Source: Syntrophomonadaceae bacterium
GTDB taxonomy: Bacteria; Bacillota; PH28-bin88
Assembly (NCBI GenBank): GCA_018333865.1
Contig: JAGXSE010000023.1
Span: forward strand, 81,035 to 145,034
Length of the DNA: 64,000 bases
Direction: 5' to 3'
Shown: positions 7,966-17,652 of the stretch, one piece after another
Layout: every line of letters begins with the position of its first letter
Position numbering within the stretch: position 1 is the stretch's first letter
Translations under genes and position numbers: made by a program
The notes under the pieces: model-generated
The model's input: the letters and a program-made list of their open reading frames with translations, nothing else
Database searches by the model: none
What the model was told of the DNA's origin: nothing

Positions 7966-9240
7966 TTATCTCCTGCTGATTGTTTGCCTGATTGCCGTCC
8001 ACATTTCGTTTGTGACCAGCCCCAGCCGCCAAAGGGAGATGCCTTGCAGTCGATAACGCTTGGCGACCCCGATTTTGGGAAGGATGCTTTCCGCAGTTTC
8101 GCTCGGGGCAGAGATGGCCAGGACAAGCTTTTCCGCTGGAACAGCGGCCAGAGCCATTTCCACCGCCTGCACCACCCGGTTAAGCGGTTCGGGCTTTGGG
8201 CCGTAATCGTGGGCCATAATTATAATGCGGTCGGCCAATTGGCCGAGGGCGGCATAATCATAGCCCCGGAAGGAGCTGTTCGGCGGATGAATGGTGAGGG
8301 TCAGGGTTTTTCCGGCCTCCCGCAGCGGCGGCATCAGCATGGCGACAAAGCGGGTGAGGCTGTCACGAATCTGGCGCTGGGTTTCTCCAGTAGCATACGG
8401 GCCCAGCTCTTCCAGGTTTAAATTAACGCCGTGATATCGTGCGGCTGCCTGCAAAATGGCGGCAACCGCGCGAGACACGGCCTGTTCATCGTTAAGAAAA
8501 GCGGTGAGCAGTCCGCCCCGGTTAGTCTCGTGGACGACCATCTCCGTCCTGAACCCGAACTCTTCGGCTTTGGCCAGCACCGTTTCCCAGCCGGGAGGCC
8601 GCCGCCACGCGTTACGGGGACTGCGGGTCAGAAGATTTCCTTGCTCGTCAATTGAATACCAGCCCAAGGCCAGTTCTCTTACCATGTCCGTGTTGCCTGG
8701 GGAGATTTCAGGAAAAGGAAGGCCAAAAAGGTCGAGCCAGCTACTGGCCACGCCCGCGCCAAGGGCATAGAAGCCGATGACGTTCATGGGGCGAGGCGGG
8801 GAGGCGATGCTTATGGTGTAAGTAGTACCGTCCCACTCTACCCGGCAGCCGAAGGCTTCGCTGAAAAACCTTAATGGAATGAGAGTGCGGCCGTCTAAGA
8901 TCACGGGGGGCGCATCAAGCTGGATAGGCAGATCATTTACCTGTGCGGTTTTATCGTCGATTTTAAGGATAATCCTTGTCGTGCCGTCGCTGGCGGAGAT
9001 GGTGCGGGTAACGTCGTTCCAGTTTACGCTGATATTTATCGCCTCTGCCAGCAAGCGAAAAGGGACCAGTGTTCGCCCGTTGATAATCTGCGGCGGTACA
9101 TCAAAGGGCACCGGCCTGCCGTCCAACAAAACGGTAATCAGCGGCGGACTGGCCGTCGCCTGATGGGATGGCGGCGCGGACAGGGATAGGGCGAACGCAA
9201 GCAGAAGCGTCGCTAACATAAAAAATGCTGATTTTTTCAT
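7966..9240 (-). CDS. Secreted protein: copper-amine-oxidase-like N-domain plus GH18-like domain
   Basis: The 424-residue protein begins with a signal peptide (MKKSAFFMLATLLLAF). A tandem copper amine oxidase N-terminal-like domain (about 35-145) follows, visible as two repeats of the type INGRTLVPFRLLAEA and LDGRTLIPLRFFSEA. These domains are common in wall-associated proteins of Clostridia. The C-terminal half looks like a family 18 glycoside hydrolase of the sporulation and germination type; GVNLNLEEL occupies the place of the usual DxxDxDxE strand, so the presumed catalytic Glu is kept while the aspartates are not. The second of two nearby ATGs is chosen because GGGAG lies six bases before it. 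Peptidoglycan is the likely substrate, by family. Confidence 0.75.
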   Translation of the reverse strand: MKKSAFFMLATLLLAFALSLSAPPSHQATASPPLITVLLDGRPVPFDVPPQIINGRTLVPFRLLAEAINISVNWNDVTRTISASDGTTRIILKIDDKTAQVNDLPIQLDAPPVILDGRTLIPLRFFSEAFGCRVEWDGTTYTISIASPPRPMNVIGFYALGAGVASSWLDLFGLPFPEISPGNTDMVRELALGWYSIDEQGNLLTRSPRNAWRRPPGWETVLAKAEEFGFRTEMVVHETNRGGLLTAFLNDEQAVSRAVAAILQAAARYHGVNLNLEELGPYATGETQRQIRDSLTRFVAMLMPPLREAGKTLTLTIHPPNSSFRGYDYAALGQLADRIIIMAHDYGPKPEPLNRVVQAVEMALAAVPAEKLVLAISAPSETAESILPKIGVAKRYRLQGISLWRLGLVTNEMWTAIRQTISRR

Positions 9241-9344
9241 CGTCATCTCCCTCGCGGCTATTTTAACCTTTTTTTGGCAAGGAGTAAAGCAAAAAAAGCC
9301 TTAACAGCACCGCTCAAATAAGTATGGCAAAGGCAGGAATGAAA

Positions 9345-9704
9345 ATGACCAAGCCCTCTTTTGAAAAGTTTGCCGATATGCTGGATCAGGCAGCGAATCG
9401 TATCCCGCCTCGTTTTTGCAGGGATTTAACGGGTGGATTTAATCTTCAAAAGGGCAAAAAGCGAGACGGTGATTACTGGATCATGGGGGAATACATTGAG
9501 GATGACCTTCTGGGCTGTTTTATTGTATTTTATTACGGTTCTTTTGTGGAAGTGCTGAAAAATGAGCCGATGGAAGCCTGGGAAGCGGAGATTGCGGAAA
9601 CATTACTCCACGAATTGCAGCATCACTTGGAAGCCCGGGCCGGTATTGATGACTTAGCCCGTGCTGAAAAGGAAGAACTGGAGAAAGCCTTGCAGGGAAA
9701 ATAG
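9345..9704 (+). CDS. Small zinc metallopeptidase-like protein
   Basis: The protein has about 119 residues with the zincin signature HELQHHLE (HExxH plus a downstream acidic residue) near its C-terminus. Its size and layout fit the short zincin-like family (DUF1025 type) widespread in bacteria, whose substrates are unknown. ATG codons at 9324, 9339 and 9345 are in frame; 9345 is preferred since GCAGGAATGAAA supplies a ribosome binding site there and none is seen before 9324. It is flanked by unrelated envelope genes. Confidence 0.65.
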   Translation: MTKPSFEKFADMLDQAANRIPPRFCRDLTGGFNLQKGKKRDGDYWIMGEYIEDDLLGCFIVFYYGSFVEVLKNEPMEAWEAEIAETLLHELQHHLEARAGIDDLARAEKEELEKALQGK

Positions 9705-9882
9705 GGAAATTACCGAATGTCAAAGAGATTCCGCCTTGAAGTATAAAATGCGATGGTTTTTAAATATTCGCAGAAGAATTTTTCGCAAGATTCGCAGACA
9801 AAAAGATGCAAAAAATGCAACCTTTAAATACGTGCTGCGTTATATTGTTTAGAAACAAAATTTATACGAGAGGTGGATTGAA

Positions 9883-11025
9883 ATGCTCATGAAAAAATTT
9901 AAGCTGGTAATTCCTGTGTTGGTGATGTTTTCATTGTTGGCGGTATTCCTTGCTCAATCACTTTCCACAGCTTTCGCGGCAAAGGCTTTTGCCCATATAA
10001 CCGTTGAGGTTAATCCAAAATTAACAATGACAGTAGACTCAAACGAAAAGGTAGTCTCTGTTGAACCAAAAAACCCTGAAGCAAGGCAAATGTTATCAGA
10101 TTTAACTATAGCAGGTAAAAACATAGAAGAAGCCCTCAAGCTCATTGCGGATCGGCTTGATAGAAGCGGCTATCTGGGTGATGACAACCAATTATTTTTT
10201 ATCGTTCAACCTGCTGAGGGAGTGAAAAAAGAAGCAGTATCCGGTGTTTCTGAAAGAGTACTAGTTACTCTGAGGACAGAACTTGAATCGAGAAAGTCAA
10301 AACCTGCGGTTGAAATCGTGGTGCTCGACAAACCGGTGCAACAAGCAGCCGATGACACAATAAACAATAACGTGACACCTGGTGCTGCAAAAACAAATTT
10401 AAATGCAGCTAAAGTCAGCATAAATGACCCCGCCACCTGGAATCGTATTATCAAAGAGGCCAATCAGGACTTATTGGCAGCAGGTTTTACCGAAGCCGAA
10501 ACCTTAGACATCCTCAGAAAAGCATCGCTCGTTAACCCTGTGCCGCGCGAAATTTACGAAATCGCTGCAGGTTTCGTCGATATGAAGGATGCCGGCATAC
10601 CATATCCGGTATCAAAAAACATATTTGCAATGGGTCAAGGACTTGATCAAAACGTATTCCGCAAGGAAATCTCGACTCTGATATCAGATTTGATAGACAT
10701 GCATGAAGCCGGAATCTCAATTGAAACAGGAATAAAAACACTGGCTATGGCAATCGGAGCAGACCGCAGCTTAAAAGAAGTGAGCACTATAGTATCCGGC
10801 ATTATCGATCTGAAAGAATCCGGCGTGCCAGAAGCGGAACTGCTGTCACGAGGCCAGCGTGCCATAGAAGCTGACCCTACATTAAGAAATTTTGACGATC
10901 TCTTGGGAATTCGCGATAATAGTGATGATGACAGAGTTGGCGAGGACAAAGATGACGACGAAAAAGACGATGACGACGATGACTTCCCAAGCATTAACGG
11001 TGACAGGGATGATGACGACAGGTAA
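9883..11025 (+). CDS. Secreted RsgI-type domain protein with acidic C-terminal tail
   Basis: The 380-residue protein has an N-terminal signal or anchor (about 8-33). A domain resembling the conserved extracytoplasmic part of anti-sigma-I factors RsgI follows: HITVEVNPKLTMTVDSNEKV, then GKNIEEALKLIADRLDRSGY. The cytoplasmic anti-sigma segment that normally precedes this domain is absent, and no sigma-I gene is adjacent, so it is probably not a classical RsgI. The middle is helical with repeated blocks (DMKDAGIPYPVSK, DMHEAGISIETG, DLKESGVPEAEL). The last 35 residues are highly acidic (runs of Asp), suggesting cation binding. The ATG at 9883 follows AGGTGG. Confidence 0.65.
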   Translation: MLMKKFKLVIPVLVMFSLLAVFLAQSLSTAFAAKAFAHITVEVNPKLTMTVDSNEKVVSVEPKNPEARQMLSDLTIAGKNIEEALKLIADRLDRSGYLGDDNQLFFIVQPAEGVKKEAVSGVSERVLVTLRTELESRKSKPAVEIVVLDKPVQQAADDTINNNVTPGAAKTNLNAAKVSINDPATWNRIIKEANQDLLAAGFTEAETLDILRKASLVNPVPREIYEIAAGFVDMKDAGIPYPVSKNIFAMGQGLDQNVFRKEISTLISDLIDMHEAGISIETGIKTLAMAIGADRSLKEVSTIVSGIIDLKESGVPEAELLSRGQRAIEADPTLRNFDDLLGIRDNSDDDRVGEDKDDDEKDDDDDDFPSINGDRDDDDR

Positions 11026-11125
11026 AATTAGCGGGTAAACTTGCTTGTAGTACAATAGAGATATTAAGGGGATGGTCTTAACCACGCGGACTGTCCCTTT
11101 TGTTTTAGCTCAAAAACTCGTCGCC

Positions 11126-11154
11126 TTGACACAGTGGATACCATATCATATAGT
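11126..11154 (+). promoter_or_regulatory. Sigma-A promoter for the DUF502 gene
   Basis: TTGACA at 11126-11131, 17 bp, TATAGT at 11149-11154: a near-consensus promoter about 75 bp before the DUF502 start codon. Confidence 0.7.
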
Positions 11155-11231
11155 TTAATACAATATAACTTATATTATTGAAGGTGGCTTGTTGTGAACG
11201 ACCCTATGCCTAAAAAGAGGAGTAAAAAAGC

Positions 11232-11876
11232 ATGAAGAGTCTGCGCAAATTCTTTCTTGCCGGTTTTGTGGTTCTATTGCCGCTAATTATCACCGTATAC
11301 GTGCTGATAACTATCTTCCGCTTGATGGATGGCCTGTTGGGAGGCGTTATCAGAGCCGTCGTGGGGCACCCATTGCCGGGGTTGGGGGTGCTCCTGACCA
11401 TTGGACTTGTGTTACTAGCCGGGATGATTGCTACTAATGTAATCGGAAAAAAGCTCATCGCTTTTATGGAGCATTTTCTTAACAGGATTCCCCTGGTTAA
11501 GTCTATTTATGGCGCTATCAAGCAAATTATAGATGCCTTTTCCATGCAGACCAGCAACGCTTTCCAGCGGGTCGCCCTGGTGGAGTATCCTCGCAATGGA
11601 ATATATGCCGTCGGTTTTGTCACCGGGAACGGAATGGGAGAGGTGCAAGAAAAAACCGCTGAAGATGTGATCAATATATTTGTCCCTACTACGCCCAATC
11701 CCACCTCCGGAATGCTGGTCTTAGTTCCCAAAAAAGACGTGATTTTTTTGGAGATGACAGTAGAAGATGGGCTCAAACTGATTATTTCCGGAGGCGTGGT
11801 GACTCCCAAATATAATGGGCAGTCAAGTTGCAGTGTTTCTCCGCAAAAGGTTATCACAGATGGGCAACCGATCTAA
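11232..11876 (+). CDS. DUF502 family membrane protein
   Basis: This 214-residue protein has two N-terminal transmembrane helices (about 8-32 and 50-75) followed by a soluble domain. The segment RIPLVKSIYGAIKQIIDAF and the later FVPTTPNPTSGMLVLVPKKD are signatures of the DUF502 family. Family function is not established; members are widespread envelope proteins in bacteria and plants. The start ATG follows AAGAGGAG. The gene has its own promoter at 11126-11154. Confidence 0.88.
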   Translation: MKSLRKFFLAGFVVLLPLIITVYVLITIFRLMDGLLGGVIRAVVGHPLPGLGVLLTIGLVLLAGMIATNVIGKKLIAFMEHFLNRIPLVKSIYGAIKQIIDAFSMQTSNAFQRVALVEYPRNGIYAVGFVTGNGMGEVQEKTAEDVINIFVPTTPNPTSGMLVLVPKKDVIFLEMTVEDGLKLIISGGVVTPKYNGQSSCSVSPQKVITDGQPI

Positions 11877-11947
11877 GGATCGGGGACACATCGCTTAATA
11901 TTGTAAAAAAACTGATCGAGTAAGATAGCCGCCGGAAAATAATCGTC

Positions 11948-11976
11948 TTGATCCCTTATAAGAAACGAGATATACT
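11948..11976 (+). promoter_or_regulatory. Promoter of the thiamine operon
   Basis: TTGATC at 11948-11953, 17 bp, TATACT at 11971-11976. Transcription would start near 11983, just before the TPP aptamer. Confidence 0.65.
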
Positions 11977-12000
11977 GGAAACGATAATAAAATATTTTAC

Positions 12001-12083
12001 TAGGGGTGCCGAAGAGGCTGAGAGAAAAGCAGTAGCTTTTCAACCCTCGAACCTGATCTGGGTAATACCAGCGGAGGGAAGTG
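12001..12083 (+). ncRNA. TPP riboswitch (THI element)
   Basis: All conserved blocks of the thiamine pyrophosphate aptamer are present in order: AGGGGTGC at 12002, GGCTGAGA at 12016, ACCCTCGAACCTGATCTGG at 12043, and TAATACCAGCGGAGGGAAG ending near 12082. A terminator hairpin follows at 12097-12136, so the likely mechanism is premature termination when TPP is bound. It controls thiC and, presumably, the thiS-thiG-thiH genes behind it. Confidence 0.97.
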
Positions 12084-12096
12084 TGTTGAAGGTTTT

Positions 12097-12136
12097 AACC
12101 GCAATTCTGGCCCTAAGGCTGGTTGCGGTTTTTTAC
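12097..12136 (+). terminator. Expression-platform terminator of the TPP riboswitch
   Basis: AACCGCAA pairs with TTGCGGTT around a loop that can itself fold (TTCTGGCCC and downstream), followed by a run of T. It lies 35 bases before the thiC start codon. Confidence 0.85.
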
Positions 12137-12170
12137 TGTCCTAGCGGCTTCCCCGGAAGGAGGAAAAACG

Positions 12171-13466
12171 ATGACTCAACTGGAACAGGCAAGAAAAGGG
12201 ATTGTCACCCCGGAAATGAGTGAGGTGGCAAAAGCCGAGGGGGTTGGGACGGAAGTCCTGCTGGCAGGTATAGCTGCCGGAGAGGTGGTAATTCCTTATA
12301 ATCCCGCCAGGAAACGTAAGGCCGTCGGGATTGGCAAGGGGCTGGCGACAAAAGTCAACGCCAATATCGGCACCAGCGAAGCCTACCCTGATATCGAAAA
12401 AGAATTGTTGAAACTGGATATCGCCGTTAAAGCGGGGGCAGATGCGGTGATGGACTTAAGTACCGGCGGTGACATTAATCTTTCGCGGCAGCGAATTTTA
12501 AAGCATTCGCCGGTAATGATCGGCACAGTCCCGATGTACCAGGCAACTGTGGAGGCGATGGCTCATAAAGGCGGCATGCTGGCCATGACAGTTGATGACC
12601 TGTTTCAGGTAATTGAACAGCATGCCCGGGAGGGGGTAGATTTTATTACCGTCCACTGCGGCCTGACCCGGGAGGCAATCGGCCGGCTGGTGAGGGAGGG
12701 GCGGGTAGCCGATATCGTCAGCCGCGGCGGTTCTTTCCTTACCGGCTGGATGCTGCACCACGATAAGGAAAACCCTCTCTACACCGAATACGACCGCCTG
12801 CTTGAGATCGCCAGGAAGTACGATGTAACCTTAAGCCTGGGAGACGGGCTCCGGCCGGGCTGCCTGGCCGATGCCACCGACCGGGCGCAGATCCAGGAGC
12901 TGATTGTTCTGGGTGAACTGGTTGAACGGGCTTGGGAGCAGGGAGTGCAGGTGATGGTGGAAGGGCCGGGCCATGTGCCCATGGACCAGATCGAGGCCAA
13001 TGTGCTGATTGAAAAGCGACTCTGCCACGGGGCTCCTTTCTACGTGCTGGGACCACTGGTGACTGACATTGCCCCCGGGTATGACCACATCACTTCGGCT
13101 ATCGGCGGAGCAATAGCTGCTGCCGCGGGTGCTGATTTCCTCTGCTATGTTACCCCGGCCGAGCACTTGGGCCTGCCGGGTTTGCAGGATGTCAAGGATG
13201 GGGTGGTAGCAAGCAAGATCGCTGCCCATGCTGCCGATATCGTGAAAAACGTAAAAGGGGCGAGAGATCGGGACCGGAAAATGGCAGAAGCCAGGAAAAA
13301 CCTGGACTGGCCGGCCCAGATCGCCCTTTCCATTGACCCGGAGAAATCCAAAGAGTACCGCAGCGCCAAAAACCCGGATGCCGAAGTAGCGTGTACCATG
13401 TGCGGCAGTTTTTGCGCCATGAAGATTGTCAGCCAATACCTGGGCACCTCCAAGCGCAGGTGTTAG
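12171..13466 (+). CDS. thiC: Phosphomethylpyrimidine synthase
   Basis: ThiC is a radical SAM enzyme that rearranges aminoimidazole ribotide to HMP phosphate, the pyrimidine part of thiamine. The 431 residues match the usual length. Signatures include TNIGTSEA-like [24 protein letters not shown] and the C-terminal iron-sulfur motif [11 protein letters not shown] (CxxCxxxC near residues 414-422). The ATG at 12171 follows GGAAGGAGG. First gene behind the TPP riboswitch; the stop is 34 bases before thiS. Confidence 0.97.
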   Translation: MTQLEQARKGIVTPEMSEVAKAEGVGTEVLLAGIAAGEVVIPYNPARKRKAVGIGKGLATKVNANIGTSEAYPDIEKELLKLDIAVKAGADAVMDLSTGGDINLSRQRILKHSPVMIGTVPMYQATVEAMAHKGGMLAMTVDDLFQVIEQHAREGVDFITVHCGLTREAIGRLVREGRVADIVSRGGSFLTGWMLHHDKENPLYTEYDRLLEIARKYDVTLSLGDGLRPGCLADATDRAQIQELIVLGELVERAWEQGVQVMVEGPGHVPMDQIEANVLIEKRLCHGAPFYVLGPLVTDIAPGYDHITSAIGGAIAAAAGADFLCYVTPAEHLGLPGLQDVKDGVVASKIAAHAADIVKNVKGARDRDRKMAEARKNLDWPAQIALSIDPEKSKEYRSAKNPDAEVACTMCGSFCAMKIVSQYLGTSKRRC

Positions 13467-13500
13467 GATCGGCCAGTGCATTTACAAAGGGGGGAGCAGA

Positions 13501-13701
13501 ATGCTGGTAGTTGTGAACCGGCGGGAAGAGAACCTGCCAGAGGGCATGTCTCTTGCTGAATTCATAGGTTCGAAAGGGCTGGAGCCAGGCGAATTTATTT
13601 TTATCCTGAACGAGTTTGTGATAGAAAGAGAGCAGGTTGGAAGCATTATCTTAAAAGAGAATGACCGGCTGGAAGTACTAAGGTTTGTGGGAGGCGGTTA
13701 A
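13501..13701 (+). CDS. thiS: Thiamine biosynthesis sulfur carrier protein
   Basis: This is a 66-residue ubiquitin-fold protein ending in Gly-Gly-Gly (RFVGGG), the C-terminus that is adenylated and thiocarboxylated to carry sulfur to ThiG. The ATG at 13501 follows GGGGGGAG. It lies between thiC and thiG with one base between its stop and the thiG start. No thiF is in the window, so the activating enzyme must be encoded elsewhere. Confidence 0.93.
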   Translation: MLVVVNRREENLPEGMSLAEFIGSKGLEPGEFIFILNEFVIEREQVGSIILKENDRLEVLRFVGGG

Positions 13702-13702
13702 G

Positions 13703-14476
13703 GTGGAAGATAAACTGGTATTAGGCGGGCGGGAAATTGTGAGCCGGTTGTTTTTAGGCACCGGCAAGTTCCCTGCAAAGGAGGTTATTCCTGCGGCAAT
13801 CAAACGGTCCGGCAGCCAGGTGATTACCATGGCCTTGCGCCGGGTAGATTTCGACTCCCCCCAGGAGAACGTCCTGAACTATATCCCCAAAGAATGTATC
13901 CTCTTGCCCAATACCTCGGGGGCCAGGAACAGCGAGGAGGCGGTGCGGATTGCCCGCATTGCCCGGGCCGCCGGCTGCGGCAACTGGATAAAAATCGAGG
14001 TCATCACCGACAACAAGTACCTTCTGCCCGATAATTTCGAGACAATCAAGGCTACCGAGGTTTTGGCCAAAGAAGGTTTTGTAGTGCTCCCTTATATGAG
14101 CCCAGACCTGATGGCAGCAAAATGGCTGCAGGATGCGGGAGCTGCCGCCGTAATGCCCCTGGGGGCTCCCATTGGATCCAACCGGGGCCTGAAAACAAAG
14201 GAACTGGTCAGGATCCTGATCGATGAAATTGCAGTGCCGATCATTGTTGACGCCGGCATCGGCAAGCCCTCGGAAGCGGCGGAAGCCATGGAGATGGGCG
14301 CCGGGGCGGTGTTGGTCAATACAGCTATTGCCACGGCCGGGGATCCGGTTTTAATGGCGGAAGCCTTCGGTTTGGCGGTGAGGGCCGGGCGGCTGGCTTA
14401 CCTGGCCGGGCCTGGCGTCACCAGGGACTATGCGGAAGCGTCCTCTCCCCTGACCGGTTTCCTGCAGGAACTTTAG
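13703..14476 (+). CDS. thiG: Thiazole synthase
   Basis: ThiG joins deoxyxylulose phosphate, the dehydroglycine from ThiH and ThiS sulfur into the thiazole ring. The 257 residues form a TIM barrel with the motifs LFLGTGKF near the start, WIKIEVITD (Schiff-base lysine region), PLGAPIGSN and IVDAGIG for phosphate binding. GTG at 13703 is chosen: GGAGG at 13690-13694 sits eight bases upstream, inside the end of thiS. Confidence 0.96.
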   Translation: MEDKLVLGGREIVSRLFLGTGKFPAKEVIPAAIKRSGSQVITMALRRVDFDSPQENVLNYIPKECILLPNTSGARNSEEAVRIARIARAAGCGNWIKIEVITDNKYLLPDNFETIKATEVLAKEGFVVLPYMSPDLMAAKWLQDAGAAAVMPLGAPIGSNRGLKTKELVRILIDEIAVPIIVDAGIGKPSEAAEAMEMGAGAVLVNTAIATAGDPVLMAEAFGLAVRAGRLAYLAGPGVTRDYAEASSPLTGFLQEL

Positions 14477-14493
14477 GAGGAAGGGAAAGAGCC

Positions 14494-15594
14494 ATGAGTT
14501 TTTACAGTCAGCATGTAAGGTTTCTGGATTTCGATTTTGACAGCTTTTTTAACCGGGTTACGTCAGGGGATGTAAGCCGGGTACTGGAAAAGAGCCGCCT
14601 TGACGCCGTCGACCTTTTAGCCCTGCTTGCTCCGGCGGCAGAAGGCCAGTTAGAGGTGATGGCCCAAAAAGCCCATCGGTTAACCCTGCAGCACTTTGGC
14701 CGGGCGATGTTGTTATATACCCCAATGTACCTTTCTAATTACTGTGTCAACCACTGCAGCTACTGCGGCTTTACAGCCGGAAACAAACTAATGCGGCAAA
14801 CCCTTACTCTGGACGAGGTGGAGGCGGAAGCCAAAGTAATTGCCGCAACTGGAATCAAGCACATCCTGGTTTTAACAGGCGAGTCCCGCCGGCATGCCCC
14901 TGTTGAATACATTGCCGAATGCGTTAAAGTGCTGAAAAATTTCTTTTCCTCCATCGGCATTGAGGTCTATCCCATGGACGAAGAAGAGTACAGCTGTTTA
15001 GTGGCGTCGGGAGTGGACAGCCTGACCATCTATCAGGAGGTTTACGATGCCGAGGTCTATGACCAGGTGCACCTGAAGGGTCCAAAGAAGGATTACCGCT
15101 TCAGGCTGGATGCGCCGGAACGGGGGTGCCGGGCCGGGATGCGGGCTGTTAACGTGGGAGCCTTATTGGGGTTAGGGGATTGGCGGCGCGAGACCTTTTT
15201 TGGCGGTCTGCATGCCGCCTACCTGCAAAACACCTATCCCGAGGTGGAAATGAGCTATTCCGTTCCCCGGCTTAGGCCCCACGGCGGAGACTTTATAATA
15301 CCCCACCCGGTCACCGATAAAAACCTGGTCCAGATCCTTTTAGCTCTGCGGCTTTTCATGCCGCGCCTGGGCCTTACTCTTTCCACCAGGGAAAGGGCTG
15401 CTCTCAGGGATAAACTGATACCCCTGGGAATTACCAAGATGTCGGCCGATTCCTGCACCAGTGTTGGCGGGCGGACACTTTCCGGCACTGCGGACCAGTT
15501 TGCGGTCGCCGATGAGCGGAATGTGGAGGAAATGAGGCAAGTGCTGATAAATAATGGCTATGATCCGGTGTTTAAAGACTGGCATCCGATTTAA
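14494..15594 (+). CDS. thiH: 2-iminoacetate synthase (radical SAM)
   Basis: ThiH cleaves tyrosine to dehydroglycine (2-iminoacetate) and p-cresol, the anaerobic route to the thiazole C2-N3 unit; its presence instead of ThiO fits an anaerobe. The radical SAM cluster motif CVNHCSYC is at residues 84-91. The length (366) is typical. The gene follows thiG by 17 bases with AGGAGG upstream. The transcript then enters a repeat region before thiE. Confidence 0.95.
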   Translation: MSFYSQHVRFLDFDFDSFFNRVTSGDVSRVLEKSRLDAVDLLALLAPAAEGQLEVMAQKAHRLTLQHFGRAMLLYTPMYLSNYCVNHCSYCGFTAGNKLMRQTLTLDEVEAEAKVIAATGIKHILVLTGESRRHAPVEYIAECVKVLKNFFSSIGIEVYPMDEEEYSCLVASGVDSLTIYQEVYDAEVYDQVHLKGPKKDYRFRLDAPERGCRAGMRAVNVGALLGLGDWRRETFFGGLHAAYLQNTYPEVEMSYSVPRLRPHGGDFIIPHPVTDKNLVQILLALRLFMPRLGLTLSTRERAALRDKLIPLGITKMSADSCTSVGGRTLSGTADQFAVADERNVEEMRQVLINNGYDPVFKDWHPI

Positions 15595-15770
15595 GGAACG
15601 GGGGACACACCGCTTACAAATTGCTCTTTGCCGGCAGACTGTTAAGGAATGGGGACACACCTGCTGAAGTCCAGGCAGATCTTTGGGGACAGGAATGTCC
15701 CCGAATAATTAAGGCATCGGGAAGATATCTGCTTAAGTGCAACGGTACGCGGAATGTCCCCAATAAGGAG
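15595..15770 (+). repeat. REP-like repeat cluster between thiH and thiE
   Basis: The thiH-thiE gap is filled with hairpin-prone GGGGACA/TGTCCC sequence. The part at about 15648-15706 is close to the reverse complement of the 64-bp unit found twice at 24274-24401: it shares GGAATGGGGACACACCTGC, CTGAAGTCC and GGGACAGGAATGTCCCCGAAT-type blocks in the same order. A related half site (GGAACGGGGGACACACCGC) is at about 15596, and another (GGATCGGGGACACATCGC) near 11877, after the DUF502 gene. This marks a dispersed palindromic repeat family of this genome. Confidence 0.7.
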
Positions 15771-15779
15771 TGAAAAATA

Positions 15780-16427
15780 ATGGGAAAGATCAACGTCAGG
15801 GAAGTCTTTCAGAACAGCATTTACGGTATCACAGCCGAGGAGTATTCCCGGGGCCGCAGCAATGCGGAAGTAGTCAAAGAGATGATCGGGGCGGGGATCA
15901 AGATCATCCAGTACCGGGAAAAGGATAAGACCATGCTGGCCAAATACCGGGAATGCCTTGAACTGCGGCGGATCACCAAAGAAGCCGGGGTTTTATTTAT
16001 CGTCAATGATCACGTTGATTTGGCCCTTCTGGTGGGGGCCGACGGGGTGCATGTGGGGCAGGACGACCTGCCGGTGGAGGCGGTGCGCCGGCTGGCAGGC
16101 CCGGACATGATCATTGGCCTGTCTACCCATTCTCCGGAGCAGGCCCAGGCAGCGCTGAAAATGGAGGTGGACTATATCGGCGTTGGTCCCATCTTCCTTA
16201 CCAACACCAAGAAGGACGTCTGTGCCCCGGTGGGCCTGGAGTACCTGGAATACGTTGTGCAAAACATCCCCCTGCCCTTTGTGGCTATCGGCGGCATCAA
16301 GGAGCACAACATCCTGGAAGTCAGGAAAAGGGGTGCCGACTGTATTTGTCTGGTAACCGAGATCGTCGGCGCCATTGACATCAAGGCCAAGGTGTGCCAA
16401 GTTAAGGCTAGTAGGGACTGTTCTTGA
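15780..16427 (+). CDS. thiE: Thiamine phosphate synthase
   Basis: ThiE couples HMP pyrophosphate with thiazole phosphate to give thiamine monophosphate. This 215-residue TIM-barrel protein shows YREKDK (pyrophosphate binding), FIVNDHVDLALLVGADGVHV, QDDLP and GVGPIF followed by T-x-TKKD. The ATG at 15780 follows AAGGAGTG. It is separated from thiH by 185 bp of repeat sequence, so its link to the riboswitch-controlled transcript depends on readthrough. No HMP kinase (thiD) is seen here. Confidence 0.94.
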   Translation: MGKINVREVFQNSIYGITAEEYSRGRSNAEVVKEMIGAGIKIIQYREKDKTMLAKYRECLELRRITKEAGVLFIVNDHVDLALLVGADGVHVGQDDLPVEAVRRLAGPDMIIGLSTHSPEQAQAALKMEVDYIGVGPIFLTNTKKDVCAPVGLEYLEYVVQNIPLPFVAIGGIKEHNILEVRKRGADCICLVTEIVGAIDIKAKVCQVKASRDCS

Positions 16428-16443
16428 CCTGAATGCAACCAGT

Positions 16444-16479
16444 CGAATAGCGGTGCGCTGTGAGGCGTGCAGCTATTCG
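16444..16479. terminator. Inverted repeat between convergent thiE and gerAB
   Basis: CGAATAGC at 16444-16451 pairs with GCTATTCG at 16472-16479 between two convergent genes. There is no clear T run on either side, so termination function is only suggested by its place. Confidence 0.35.
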
Positions 16480-16486
16480 TTCTTGT

Positions 16487-17575
16487 CTAACGGCGTTTTT
16501 TCATCATCGAAAGCAGGAGCAGCAAGGGGATGGACATAGTTAGCGGCAAGATAATATAAAGATCGAGAAAGTTGCCGATTTCTATGCGTTGGAACAAGTC
16601 TTGCGGCAAGTGGGCAATTATAAGGACGGCGACGCCCAGGGGAACAGAAAGCTTTTTATAGTCATGGAAATTAAAGATTTGCCCCAATCCGACCAGGAAT
16701 GGATAGAAGAAAATCGTTACTTTTAACAAACTGGCGGGTACCCAGATTATCATCAGCAACAGCTCCATTTCTTCCAGAAAATGACCGACTAAAACAAACG
16801 CTGCTAAATTGAAGATAGGGTAATTCATGGTCTGGGTTTGGGCTACGCCGAACACTCCGACAGTTGCCAGAAAGATTGCGGTTAGAGAAAGGCCGGCAAT
16901 GGTAAAGCCGATAATTACCGCTTTTTTTGCTTCATTTGGCTGGCTAAGGGTGGGAAACCAGAAGGCCATAAATAAAACCGCTTCCCCGGCGAAGGCGATC
17001 ATCGGCGGCAAGCCCTGGAGAACCGGCATCACCCCATTCTCCAACATGGGCAGGAAGTTGGTCCACCGGATGTCCGGCAAGGCAAGCAAGGCCAGGAGGA
17101 ACAGGCTTAAAAAAATAATGGGGACAGCTTCAGCTACCCGGGCAAAGACTTCAAAGCCTGATCGGACTACATAAACCACCAAAACCATTAAACCGAGAGT
17201 GAAAATAATTGCAGGGGTTTTTGCGTAAAGCAGGCCCATTACTTCGGCCAGCTGCCTGAGGAGCATGGCGGAGAAAACCCCGTAGGCCAGAACAAAGACC
17301 AGTGCTACCACCTTTCCGGGCAAAAATCCCAATAGCTCCGGCAGATACTGGACCAAGGTTTTGCCTGGGAATTGTTTGGCTAGGGGAATCAACAGGAGGC
17401 CGATGAGCATTCCGATAAAATACCCTGAAATTATTGTCATCCAGCCGTCCCTGCCTGCTGTCTCCAGAGCCGGCTGGGTGATTATCAGAAAAACTGTGCC
17501 AATGCCTGCCGCTGTATTTAAAGCGGCAGCCTGGTTAAGAGAAATTTTTTCATTGGTAAACAAATCCCTGTCCAC
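16487..17575 (-). CDS. gerAB: Spore germinant receptor subunit B (GerAB/GerKB, permease-like)
   Basis: This 362-residue integral membrane protein has about ten transmembrane helices of the endospore germination permease family, which belongs to the APC amino acid transporter superfamily. It acts in the inner spore membrane as the germinant-binding subunit, together with A and C subunits. The N-terminus (NEKISLNQAAALNTAAGIGT) has the family's cytoplasmic leader followed by TM1. It is the last gene of a gerAA-gerAC-gerAB operon on the minus strand, 77 bases after gerAC. Its presence implies endospore formation. Confidence 0.9.
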   Translation of the reverse strand: MDRDLFTNEKISLNQAAALNTAAGIGTVFLIITQPALETAGRDGWMTIISGYFIGMLIGLLLIPLAKQFPGKTLVQYLPELLGFLPGKVVALVFVLAYGVFSAMLLRQLAEVMGLLYAKTPAIIFTLGLMVLVVYVVRSGFEVFARVAEAVPIIFLSLFLLALLALPDIRWTNFLPMLENGVMPVLQGLPPMIAFAGEAVLFMAFWFPTLSQPNEAKKAVIIGFTIAGLSLTAIFLATVGVFGVAQTQTMNYPIFNLAAFVLVGHFLEEMELLLMIIWVPASLLKVTIFFYPFLVGLGQIFNFHDYKKLSVPLGVAVLIIAHLPQDLFQRIEIGNFLDLYIILPLTMSIPLLLLLSMMKKRR

Positions 17576-17652
17576 CTACCTTTTTCAACCGGGTCTAGGC
17601 ATTTCGCGGGAGTATTTGAGCGGGCAGCCGTCTTTGAAAAACCAAAGCGCTG

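Noticed and set aside
9661..9852. Basic 63-codon frame after the metallopeptidase gene
   Set aside because: It overlaps the end of that gene, is very Arg/Lys-rich with no family similarity, and has no convincing ribosome binding site.
11036..11105. Possible terminator after the RsgI-type gene (AAGGG and CCCTT arms, then T-rich)
   Set aside because: The stem breaks after five or six pairs and the T run is interrupted, so it was not called.
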